From positions 73,926,918-73,990,917 of the forward strand of contig CM063500.1 in assembly GCA_032207245.1 (NCBI GenBank): a stretch of DNA of 64,000 nucleotides, given 5' to 3'. The position numbers and the translations under genes were made by a program. The notes below the pieces were generated by a model, which had not been told where the DNA came from, did no database searches, and saw only the letters and a list, made by a program, of their open reading frames with translations. Positions 22,328 to 33,500 of the stretch are shown here, in pieces. Source of the DNA: Pardosa pseudoannulata (taxonomy: Eukaryota; Arthropoda; Arachnida; Araneae; Lycosidae). Positions within the stretch are counted from its first letter, which is position 1. The number at the start of each line of letters is the position of its first letter.

Positions 22328-23570
22328 AAAATGAAAGTTGTGAATTTAAAGGTTCAAAATTGAAATAAGAAATCCAAACTTCATTGGATCAAAACTAAAA
22401 AAATAAAAAACTAAAAATTCAGAAATTTTTCAGAAAGATTTTGGGATTTATTTTACCGGCCCGAATTTCTCCAGGGATATTGAAAAAATTTCAGTAGGTT
22501 GAAGGCCTAATAATCATATTCAACGGCAGTCAAACTGTATTGTATTAGAACCTTTAGCTATCCCATGGAAATTCCAAGCAATATTGATCAAAGAAGACAA
22601 TTTTAAACGGAATACGTAGCTTTTTAATTAGATTTACGGACCGAGCCAATTTAACTCATTAAAAATTTGATCACTATATATATCCAAAACTTTGATATCA
22701 CTTTTCAAAAGCATACGTTGATTTTTTGTTAAGTAATAAAATATCTGTAAACTTTCCTCTTCCCCGCAGACCCCTTCATTGCGCATTATCAAATGTGGTG
22801 TACCTATTTTCACGGTTGTGAGCCAATTTGACTCATAGAATGGTTTAACAGTTAATCGCATAACATGAAATTTATTGGTACTATCAGTCAACATTTTATT
22901 TTCCAATTGGCTGAAGAGCTAAGAAGTAAATATAGAGAAGAAGTCGACAACACTTCCATTCCAATGACAGAAATTGATGCTACTGACGCACGGAAGAATT
23001 GTCAAAATGTGAATTGAAAAATGTGTTTTAAAAACAGATTTTATATGTAAAAATGTTTCCCATGTTTTTTTTTATAATAAACATTTCATCTAAATTAATT
23101 TGGAACTATTTTCTTTGGGGAAAACTTCAATTTTCTTGTATGAGTCAAATTGGCTCACTTCAGTAAAAATAGGTATTTGATCAACATCCGTAAATCTAGT
23201 GTTAAACGTATACATATTAATGTGAATGTTGAATGAGAAAATGAAAGTTGTAAATTTAAAGGTTCAAAACTGAAATAAGAGATCCAAACTTCATTGAATA
23301 CAAACTGTAAAAAATGAAAAAGATTTGAAAATCCAGAAATATTCAGAAATTTAGTTTGGGATTTAATTTACCAGCGCGAATTTCTCCAGTCATAGAGAAA
23401 AAATTTCAATAAATTGAAGACCTAATAATCATAATTCAACCGCAGCCATAATATATTGGTTGAGAACCCTTTGCTATCACATAAAAATTCCACACAATAT
23501 TTATTGAAAAAAAAAAACCAATTTTAAACAGAATACGTATCTTTTAAATTTGTACATATTAACTTGGGAA
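22328..23570 (+). repeat. two tandem copies of a ~330-bp unit, first one interrupted
   Basis: 'gaaaatgaaagttgtgaatt' at ~22328 recurs at ~23237, and both copies continue through 'gaaataagaaatccaaactt' and 'gcgaatttctcca' to 'ttttaaacggaatacgtag'. The first copy is split by a 574-bp MITE at TTAA. Confidence 0.87.
22628..23201. mobile_element. TTAA-flanked MITE (574 bp), piggyBac-like
   Basis: TTAA lies at 22624-22627 and 23202-23205. The ends TTAGATTTACGGA and, reverse-complemented, CACTAGATTTACGGATG are inverted copies offset by two bases. The sister repeat copy near 23537 carries the uninterrupted site 'tatcttttaaatttgtac'. Motifs of the form GAGCCAATTTGACTCAT occur in both orientations near each end ('gagccaatttaactcatt' at ~22643, 'gagtcaaattggctcactt' at ~23143). 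A 90-aa minus-strand frame (22634-22906) has no domain I recognise. Confidence 0.75.
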
Positions 23571-23765
23571 AAGACCTTTGCAGTGACAATTACATTTATG
23601 CTACCTAAGCAGATTTATACTTTTACGTCTTAGGCTTCAAAGGGAAGGAAGTTACATCTGGTTATTTGTTATTAATATTTTTCAGTGTATGTGCGTTATC
23701 TATGGATAACAGATTTGACTCTCTTCGAAAGTTCGAGCATAAAAAAGGTAAATTTTCACACTTGC

Positions 23766-23867
23766 CTGTAATTTTGATTCCTTATCACAAAAGGCCTCTT
23801 GAAGCTTCTCAATGGTAGCTTGCATTTTGGCTTTTTCTTTTTCGTGTTTTGTGCACATCATGTTTGC
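23766..23867 (-). CDS. internal exon of an unidentified coiled-coil protein gene (34 codons), GC donor
   Basis: On the minus strand the acceptor CCTTCTTTTTTAG leads into GCA AAC ATG ATG and an open 102-nt frame ending TCA AAA TTA CAG. The donor that follows is GCAAGT, matching the consensus of the minor GC-AG class (AG|GCAAGT). The peptide (CTKHEKEKAKMQATIEKLQE and then AFCDKESKLQ) is a charged coiled-coil segment. The exon is phase 0 at both ends and so joins in frame to the exon at 4238-3975. If the GC donor were not used, the frame would run 19 codons into the intron before a stop. No exon further upstream on the minus strand was found up to 64 kb. Confidence 0.68.
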
Positions 23868-25504
23868 CTAAAAAAGAAGGAAATATAAAAATATTTGCCA
23901 TTGAATTGTTTAAATTTAGATTGAATTAAATTTTATAAATAATTTTACATTCATAAAAAGTTTTATAAAAATACATATAATACTTAAAATGTAATCATGT
24001 GCTCAAGAACAAAAATTCCCGTTTACACAAGTGAGGAAACAACAAGTGTTCTCTCTGTTGTAATGTACATACAACCTAAACACCAGTGTTCGTTACAAGG
24101 GGGAAACACAGAATGAATGTAATACCTTATATAGATTCAAACATTTATTCTATACATTTATTTACAAAAATACTTGGTTAACATAATCAATCATTTATAT
24201 TTTCTATTTACAGACTAATTATCCCACAACTCTTTATAAGGAATTAATATCATTAATAGAGGCCTAAGTCAAATGACTGTAAATATTCTTTATACAGTAC
24301 CTCCATTCAAGTCACAGGGGAGCAGGCAGGGGCTTTCCTCACGGGCATACGGTACGAGTTGGTGATGGTGAGCGGGGCGGTGTCAGTCCGGGCGCACGGA
24401 ACGAGCTGGTGCTAGTGGATCCTTGTTCCACTTCTCTCGACTGCCCACGTCTAACTCTCAGCTCTCAGCTCTCACTCCAAAAACTTCACCTAGGTCCCAA
24501 CGCCCCTCCTTTTCTTGTCCAATCCCTTCCTTCGGGAAAATTTTCCCACATCAAATGCCCTTCGAGAGTGCAGGTGGGCTCATTAAAGTAGCCCCTTTTT
24601 GTTCAGGCTGACATTACATTTTAACTCCTGCTCCCATAATTCACGCTTACAGTTCTGTGCGAGCTTGACGTTAAGCTGTCATTCCGTGAAGTATCCTCTC
24701 TGCAGTCCCTAAAAATTGACGTAAATAATTGGGGTCTTAAATTCGTCAAGGAAAATCCTCCCACGGCTATGCATGCACGTGCACATCACCGTGAGAAAGT
24801 ACCTCGGTACACTACCATTTTGAAGACGAGATATATCACAGATGACTTCTGCGTCATAATGACGTGAGAAGCCTCCAGAGATGGGAATTTGGTACCATTA
24901 CTTCACCTCTCTGACATCATTATGACTCGGAAGTCCCCTGTAGCATATCTCGACCGAAACGTGAAAGAAGCCTTTCAGTAACCACAAATCACTTTAATCC
25001 AAAATAACTGTAACCACGAAGGAGAGTGCCATGGGAAACAAAAGTTGTAAACATACGAGCATGATGCCCACCATCACTTCTAATTTGAAATATTATGGCG
25101 AAAGGTAAGTGTTAGCCAATTTAAGTTGGCAGAAACATGATCGATATGCAAATTACTACTTTCGATTAACCAATAGATACTGCTGCTTCGTCAAGTTTTC
25201 TCTCTATATACGTGTGTATTTCGTACCAAAATGTGTGGAATGGTGGACTTATTTTTGCTTGTATATTTTGTTTATTATTTTAGCTTAAAAAATAAATATG
25301 TTAAAAAGAATATGCTGTCTCATGATGATTGCCCACCCGTCATCAGTAAGGTCGTTTCTGCACATGTCGATAGCTATTTATCAGTTCATTCTGTACTTTA
25401 AAGTCGTGCAAAAGCCATTTTAGGGTTAGAGTGACTTGTTTACTGGTAAATAGTAAAATCTTAACTTTTTTTGCAGTTTATAATAAAATAGTCAGCCAAA
25501 AACC
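23868..25504. other. mostly non-coding; GC-richer patch at ~24300-24620
   Basis: The patch contains 'gtgagcggggcggtgtcagt' and two short plus-strand frames (60 and 62 aa) that look like chance openings. It could be a piece of an LTR or other mobile element, but I found no matching ends. The rest is AT-rich with nothing recognised. Confidence 0.4.
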
Positions 25505-26490
25505 AAAAGAAGTACATATCCGGCATTATATGCTTTTTGAGTTTCACAAGTGTAGTAACACAACGGTTGATATCTAAAATATTTGAATTGTTTATACAAA
25601 CGTATTAGACGATCGTAAATACCAAAGGTGGTTTTCTAAGTTTATAACCGGTAATTTCGATCTTTAAGAGAGGTACCGACCAGGAAGACGAACACTTTAG
25701 ATAAAGACATGTTCAGGGATGAAGTGAGAGAAAATCATTGTCAGATAATCAAGGAACTGACAAACGCTCTTAACCAATTTTAGTCGACAATCTTAGAACA
25801 TTTGTATCAGATTGATAAAGTAAGGAGAATAGCTGTTAGGATTCTGATGGTCTGTCCGGAGAAAACAAAGCTAGCCGATCCACCACATGCAACTTATTGC
25901 CTCAGCGTGGCATTACGGAAACGTTCTTTGATGGTTTTATCCCTAGAGATGGAAAGTAGGTCATTTATGATATTTCAAAATACAAATATCAGTGGCTCTC
26001 TCTGAATGAACGGAAAAGAAGGACAGCTAAGCCAGGTTTACATTCCAAAAAGTTGATTTTGTGTGTTTGGAGCAGAATTCGTGGGGTTCTTTCATTTTGA
26101 AGTACTGAAACATCGACAAGCAATGAATACAGATTTTTAATGTGAAGATCTGGATCGGACAAATCAATCTATGATTGAAAAATGCCCAGTGATTGTTGAC
26201 AGAAGAGGTTTTATTCTTCAACACGATAATGCACTAAGCAAGACTGCAGTACACAAGACTAGAAATAATTAATGAATGGGAATGGGAGGTATTGCCTTGG
26301 ACCGATACTACACCGTTGATTTACATTTATTCCGATCTCTACAACAGTTTCCAAGCGGTAAAGGTCGTTGATAACAAGGGTGATACGGTATTGATTAAAA
26401 ATAAACAACTGGTAAAAATTTATCTGTTGGAATTTAATGTAAAAAACGACATTTTACAAAACCATGAAAGAACTAAAAGGATTATATAGA
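25505..26490 (+). pseudogene. decayed mariner transposase, second lineage
   Basis: Several frames together follow a mariner transposase in order. KKYIRHYMLFEFHKCSNTT starts near 25508. RKYQRWFSKFITGNFDL lies near 25615, followed by a stop and ERYRPGRRTNTLD. Next come HLYQIDKVRRIAVRI near 25800, then TAKPGLHSKKLILCVW near 26020. HFEVLKHRQAMNTD lies near 26094, RRGFILQHDNA near 26200, and INEWEWEVLPW near 26270. The HDN of the second catalytic motif is kept. The SPDLAPSDY motif is ruined. Many stops and frameshifts make it non-functional. It differs enough from the intact 19398 element to be another, older mariner lineage. No terminal repeats were identified. Confidence 0.85.
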
Positions 26491-27745
26491 CTAGAATATA
26501 GAATCTAGTCTTGTACCACTAGGCAGGAATCATTTACATTGAAGATGAGGTAAGGTTTTTGCGTCTTTTATTTGCCCAGGTATTCTTGCATTTTTCATTG
26601 GCTTTAAAAATGAAAAATTTTAAAGTTTTTATAATACAATTTCTATAATATCAGTTGATTCATTTTACTTTATAATTTATCAAAATACAATAAATTTTTC
26701 AAAACCTTTTTACTTCCTTGTAAAATAATGAAAGAATTGTAATATTTAAAACTTAAATAGGTTTTAAAACACTTTTTCACTCAATAGACTGAAAAGCAAC
26801 AGAAAGTAATTTAAAATTACAGATATGATCTTGTTATATGTGAACAGAAGCACCATCTGAGATTTGACAGTGACTAAGTTAAATAAATATCACAAACATT
26901 TCAAGAGATTATTAAAACGATATTCTCAATACATTTTAAAATTTATGTCCCACACATGAAAGCATTTCGGCTGGCTCGTCATATTAACAACAAGGGAATT
27001 TCGATGTCATTAGTTCTTAAAGTGCTCGTTAAGAATTAACGTCTCTTAAACTAAGTAAGTTTTTATTGCCTTTTGAATATAATGTTTTATAAATTAAGTT
27101 TTCATTCTCTCCTTTTACTAATTTATATTCTTCATAAAATCTAATTAGTACTTAAAATGCGCATTTATCTGTGCGAAATAAGATACTCTATCCTTGTGTT
27201 CACTTAGCTCATAAAATTGAGCGAAATATATCTTCTAATTGTCTGAAATTTTTAAAAATTGTCTCTCATTTTCTATAAATGTGGAACAAATAATTCATTT
27301 TGTTTTTACTTCCTTGCAGGATGTAAAGGAAGTATTGTAACCGCGAAAAAATTTCGGTCTTCAAATTTCTACAGTAATAGTCTTATTGTCAATGCTTAAA
27401 TCAATCATGACAAGATTCAGTGCTATATATTAGCAAGTGTTAAAAAGATTGAAACTTTACATATTTATTGACAATCCTTGAGAACATTTAGAGTAACTTC
27501 ATTTGGACGGCTGAACTATGTAGGTACGTATTTCGCAAAAAAGGAAAACGTGATGTTAAAAGATTGTACTTAGGTGTATTTAGGAAAATTATAAACATCT
27601 ACTTGTAAACCTCGCTTTTAGATGTATGTACGTATATTACACAACTTAAAACGATTAGATATAGAATGTTGTTATAGCTATAGAAATTTTTTTTTATTTA
27701 GGACTGACATAACATAGGATTAAACACCTCTATTTTTGATTGGTT
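26491..27745. other. AT-rich DNA, nothing recognised
   Basis: No exon-like frame, repeat unit or element end seen. Confidence 0.5.
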
Positions 27746-27750
27746 TCAAC

Positions 27751-28853
27751 TGTGATGAGGCGATTTAGATCTGTTATATAATTGATTCATTCATACAAGA
27801 AGTAAAATGTTCTGGATCTAAATCTGACCTCATCACATCTTTGTAAAGAGAGGGAGGACCATAAATTTCTATTCAACGGATATTGTTGTCTTGTACGGTA
27901 GTCTCGGGCGGGGTTCTGATCCCAGTCCCAGATTAGAATCCCGTCTCCGTACTTGACATTAAATAAGAATGTACCTATGTGGAGTATTTATGAGTCCCTA
28001 AGGGACAGTGCCCAATTAGAAGGGATAAGGTTTGGCACGTTGGCGGTCTCAAGGCGGGGTTGAAGTAGACCAATGAAATTCTTACAACTATCCCGATTGG
28101 ATGACAAAAAGAATGAGGGGACAAGGTTGAAATAATTAGATAGGAAAAATCTAAAAGAGGAGAGGATGGTTCGGAGGTCCCAGAGAAGAGGTTCGGGGGT
28201 CCCAAAAGAAGGTGTTCGAAAGTCGGGAGTCCAGTCGGGTCCGACGGAAGTTGTTCGTGAGTTCAGAGGAGAAGGTGCTCGATAGTCCAGACTAGGAGAG
28301 TCCAGCCAAGTCCTACAGGAAGTGTTCCTGCACCAAATAGTACGGCCGCACCCCAAAGACTCAGGAGGAAGCCCCTGACGAAACCAACGGATGATATATA
28401 GATTCCCTCTCCTGATCAGCCATAGATACCCTTCAACCAGAAGTTTTCCGGGCCCAACATTTTAGACCCACAAAGGTACCCCAAATTTACATACATTTTT
28501 GAAATTGAGATTAGGTCCTCTATCTATTTACAAAATTACTTAAGTATATAAAAAATTTGTCAGAATTAAATTAGAAGATGTTGTCAAAGCTTATTTTATG
28601 AAAATTAGCCCCAGTTTTGTATGTAAATAGATGTATATATATTATAATAAATTTACGTTTTTTTAAATACTAAGCTAGTCTCGGTTGCTGTCAGTTTAGC
28701 CCTTAGTTTATTTTCATTTTTATGTCTGTAGTTTCTCAGAAACTGGGGTTAAATTTAGTACAAAAATACTTAACACAACACAATTAAAAATAAATCACCA
28801 CTATACATTTGATCACAGGTTGATACTCAAATATAAACGAGGACTACACGACA
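27751..28853 (+). mobile_element. solo LTR (family shared with 52003), 1103 bp
   Basis: It begins TGTGATGAGG and ends GACTACACGACA (TG...CA). Perfect 5-bp repeats TCAAC flank it at 27746-27750 and 28854-28858. A second copy at 52003 has the same ends and a different 5-bp duplication. No internal retroviral-type genes lie beside it, so it is a recombination-derived solo LTR. Its first ~85 bp form a long inverted repeat. A GC-richer middle (27900-28440) has short imperfect 'gaaggtgttcg.a.agtc' repeats. A polyadenylation-like AATAAA lies near 28649. The two open minus-strand frames here are LTR sequence. Whether it is Gypsy, BEL or another LTR group is not determined. Confidence 0.88.
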
Positions 28854-29059
28854 TCAACACTATAAAGAAAAATTTCAATATAAAGAATATTAAAGCTATC
28901 GAGAATAACTAAAAAATGTTTAGCAGTTGAATGTTGAAATTTTGTAATTAGAATTATTGTGATATTTAGTTTTGCACCTATATTTTTTGTTTCAATCTTC
29001 ATTGTGTATGACAAAAAAATTTCATTTAAATTTTATTTTTAGAAAACGAATAAAAGAAT
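28854..29059. other. AT-rich spacer
   Basis: Short stretch between the LTR and the satellite array, with no feature. Confidence 0.5.
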
Positions 29060-30490
29060 ATTTTATTCGTAGAGAATAATTTTGAATTTCTACTATTTAT
29101 TACTTAATGATACATAATAAAGAAAAATTTTTAATATATAGAAAACAATTTTGAATTGTTTCTCTTTATTGCTTTGTAATACAGAGTACATGCAATATTT
29201 TAATCCCGAAAGTTCTTTTGTTTATAGAGAATAATTTTGAATTATTACTCTTTATTGCTTACTAATACAAGGTAAAGGCAGTATTTTACACACGAAAGTT
29301 CTTTCATCTGTAGAGAGTAATTTTGAATTTTTCTATTTATTACTTCCAGGTACAGAGTAAAGGCAGTATTTTAAAAGCGAAAAATCTTTCACTTGTAGAG
29401 AATAGTTTTGAATTATTACTATAAATTACTTATAAATACAAGGTAAAGGCAGTATTTCACTTACAATAGTACTTTCTTTTGTAGAGAGTAATTTTGAATT
29501 TTTCTATTTATTATTTCCAGGTACAGAGTAAAGGCAATATTTGAAAGACTAAAAATCTTTTAGTTATAGAGAATAATTTTGAATTATTACTATTTATTGC
29601 TTTTAAATACAAGGTAAAGGCAGTATTTCAATCACTAAAGTTCATTCATTTGTAGAGAGTAATTTTGAATTTTTCTATTTATTATTTCCAGATACAGAGT
29701 AAAGGCAATATTTGAAAGACTAAAAATCTTTTATTTATAGAGAATAATTTTAAATTATTACTATTTATTGATTTTAAATATAAGGTAAAGGCATTATTTT
29801 AAACTTGAAAGTTCTTTCATCTGTAGAGAGTAATTTGGAATACTTCTCTTTATTATTTCGAGGTACAGAGTAAAGACAATATTTTAAAGCCGAAAAATCT
29901 TTTATTTGTAGAGTATAATTTTGAATTATTACTATTTATTGATTTTAAATATAAGGTAACGACAGTATTTCAATCACAAAAGTTCATTCATTTGTAGAGA
30001 GTAATTTTGAATTTTTCTATTTATTATTTCGATGTACAGAATTAAGGCGATATTTGAAAGACGAAAAATCTTTTATTTGTAGAGAATAAATTTGAATTAT
30101 TATTATTTATTGCTTTTAAATACAGGGTAAAGGCAGTATTTCAAACCCAAAAGTTCATCATTTGTAGATAGTAATTTTGAATTTTTCTATTTATTATTTT
30201 CAGGTACAGAGGAAAAGCAATATTTGAAAGAAGAAAAATCTTTTATTTGTAGAGAATAATTTTGAATTATTACTCTTTATTGCCTTTAAATACAAGCTAA
30301 AGGCAGTATTTCAATCACAAAAGTTCATTCATTTGTAGAGAGTAATTTTGAATTTTTCTATTTATTATTTCGATGTACAGAATTAAGGCGATATTTGAAA
30401 GACGAAAAATCTTTTATTTGTACAGAATAATTTTGAAGTATTACTCTTTATTGCTTCCTGGTCGAGAAAAGGCGGTATTTTAATCACGAA
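29060..30490. repeat. satellite array, ~85-bp monomers alternating in two types (~170-bp dimer)
   Basis: About 17 monomers begin 'gtagagaataattttgaa' or 'gtagagagtaattttgaa' at ~85-bp steps from 29070 to 30420. Type A continues 'ttattactatttattgcttt' and ends 'cagtatttcaatcac'. Type B continues 'tttttctatttattatttcc' and ends 'caatatttgaaagac'. A and B alternate through most of the array, giving a dimeric higher-order repeat. Confidence 0.9.
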
Positions 30491-30564
30491 AAATTTCAAT
30501 TTATAAAGAAATATCTATGCAAGAAGAAAAAATAAAATTTTAATATAAGAGAACTAAAGGTGTA

Positions 30565-33500
30565 GGTACTTGAGGTCTCCTTAAACAGCACCGTCATCTT
30601 GAAGCACGAAACTAATTTTGGGCCTTGAAGGAAACGTGTAAATGATAATACTGACGACGCATCATAAAATATAAAAATATATTTCATGTAATGCAATAGC
30701 ACATGAAATACGGGAATCACGTAGCATAGAATCACTACGTGACTCACGTCATGCATACGGGAATCACATAGTGATTACATGATTTAGTCTACATTACATT
30801 TGTTAATTATACCAAAAAACCAAACTTGAGGTCTTCTCAAACAGCACCTTCATCTTGAAACACAAAACTAATTTTGGGCCTTGAAGGAAACGTGTAAAAT
30901 ATAAAATTGATGACGCATCATAAAATATAAAAATATATTTCATGTAATGCAATAATCGCATACGGGAATCACGTAGTGATCACATGATTTAGTCTACATT
31001 ACATTTGTCAATTATACCAAAAAAACAAACTTGAGGTCTTCTCAAACAGCACCTTCATCTTAAAACATGGAACTAAATTCGGGCCTTGAAGGAAACGTGT
31101 AAAATATAAAATTGATGACGCATCATAAAATATAAAAATATATTTCATGTAATGCAACAGTCGCATATGGGAATCACGTACTGATCACATGATTTAGTCT
31201 ACATTACATTTGTTAATTATACCAAAAAACAAAACAAGTCTTTTCAAACAGCACCTTCATCTGGAAACACGAATCTAATTTTGGGCTTTGAAGGAAACGT
31301 GTAAATGATAATACTGATGACGCATCATAAAATATAAAAATATATTTCATGTAATGCAATAATCGCATACGGGAATCACGTAGTGATCAAATGATTTAGT
31401 CTACATTACATTTGTCAATTATACCAAAAAAACAAACTTGAGGTCTTCTCAAACAACACCTTCATCTTAAAACATGGAACTAAATTCGGGCCTTGAAGGA
31501 AACGTGTAAAATATAATACTGATGACGCATCATAAAATATAAAAATATATTTCATGTAATGCAATAGTCGCATACGGGAATCACGTAGTGATCACATGAT
31601 TTAGTCTACATTACATTTGTCAATTATACCAAAAAAACAAACTTGAGGTCTTCTCAAACAGCACCTTCATCTTGAAACACGAAACTAATTTTGGGCCTTG
31701 AAGGAAACGTGTAAAATATAATACTGATGACGCATCATAAAATATAAAAATATATTTCATGTAATGCAATAATCGCATACGGGAATCACGTAGTGATCAC
31801 ATGATTTAGTCTACATTACATTTGTCAATTATACCAAAAAAACAAACTTGAGGTCTTCTCAAACAGCACCTTCATCTTAAAACACGGAACTAAATTCGGG
31901 CCTTGAAGGAAACGTGTAAAATATAATACTGATGACGCATCATAAAATATAAAAATATATTTCATGTAATGCAATAGTCGCATACGGGAATCACGTAGTG
32001 ATCACATGATTTAGTCTACATTACATTTGTTAATTATACCAAAAAACCAAACTTGAGGTCTTCTCAAACAACACCTTCATCTTGAAACACGAAACTAATT
32101 TTGGGCCTTGAAGGAAACGTGTAAAATATAATACTGATGACGCATCATAAAATATAAAAATATATTTCATGTAATGCAATAATCGCATACGGGAATCACG
32201 TAGTGATCACATGATTTAGTCTACATTACATTTGTCAATTATACCAAAAAAACAAACTTGAGGTCTTCTCAAACAGCACCTTCATCTTGAAACACGAAAC
32301 TAATTTTGGGCCTTGAAGGAAACGTGTAAAATATAATACTGATGACGCATCATAAAATATAAAAATATATTTCATGTAATGCAATAATCGCATACGGGAA
32401 TCACGTAGTGATCACATGATTTAGTCTACATTACATTTGTTAATTATACCAAAAAACCAAACTTGAGGTCTTCTCAAACAACACCTTCATCTTGAAACAC
32501 GAAACTAATTTTGGGCCTTGAAGGAAACGTGTAAAATATAATACTGATGACGCATCATAAAATATAAAAATATATTTCATGTAATGCAATAATCGCATAC
32601 GGGAATCACGTAGTGATCACATGATTTAGTCTACATTACATTTGTTCAATTATACCAAAAAAACAAACTTGAGGTCTTCTCAAACAGCACCTTCATCTTG
32701 AAACACGGAAACTAATTTTCGGGCCTTGAAGGAAACGTGTAAAATATAATACTGATGACGCATCATAAAATATAAAAATATATTTCATGTAATGCAATAA
32801 TCGCATACGGGAATCACGTAGTGATCACATGATTTAGTCTACATTACATTTGTCAATTATACCAAAAAAACAAACTTGAGGTCTTCTCAAACAACACCTT
32901 CATCTTGAAACACGAAACTAATTTTGGGCCTTGAAGGAAACGTGTAAAATATAATACTGATGACGCATCATAAAATATAAAAATATATTTCATGTAATGC
33001 AATAGTCGCATACGGGAATCACGTAGTGATCACATGATTTAGTCTACATTACATTTGTCAATTATACCAAAAAACCAAACTTGAGGTCTTCTCAAACAAC
33101 ACCTTCATCTTAAAACATGGAACTAAATTCGGGCCTTGAAGGAAACGTGTAAAATATAATACTGATGACGCATCATAAAATATAAAAATATATTTCATGT
33201 AATGCAATAGTCGCATACGGGAATCACGTAGTGATCACATGATTTAGTCTACATTACATTTGTTAATTATACCAAAAAACCAAACTTGAGGTCTTCTCAA
33301 ACAACACCTTCATCTTGAAACACGAAACTAATTTTGGGCCTTGAAGGAAACGTGTAAAATATAATACTGATGACGCATCATAAAATATAAAAATATATTT
33401 CATGTAATGCAATAATCGCATACGGGAATCACGTAGTGATCACATGATTTAGTCTACATTACATTTGTCAATTATACCAAAAAAACAAACTTGAGGTCTT

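Noticed and set aside
24050..24760. Possible LTR starting TGTTGTAATG
   Set aside because: No CA-ended partner with a matching short direct repeat was found.
27975..28356. Two long minus-strand ORFs in a GC-richer patch
   Set aside because: They lie wholly in the solo LTR and match the equivalent non-coding part of the second LTR copy.
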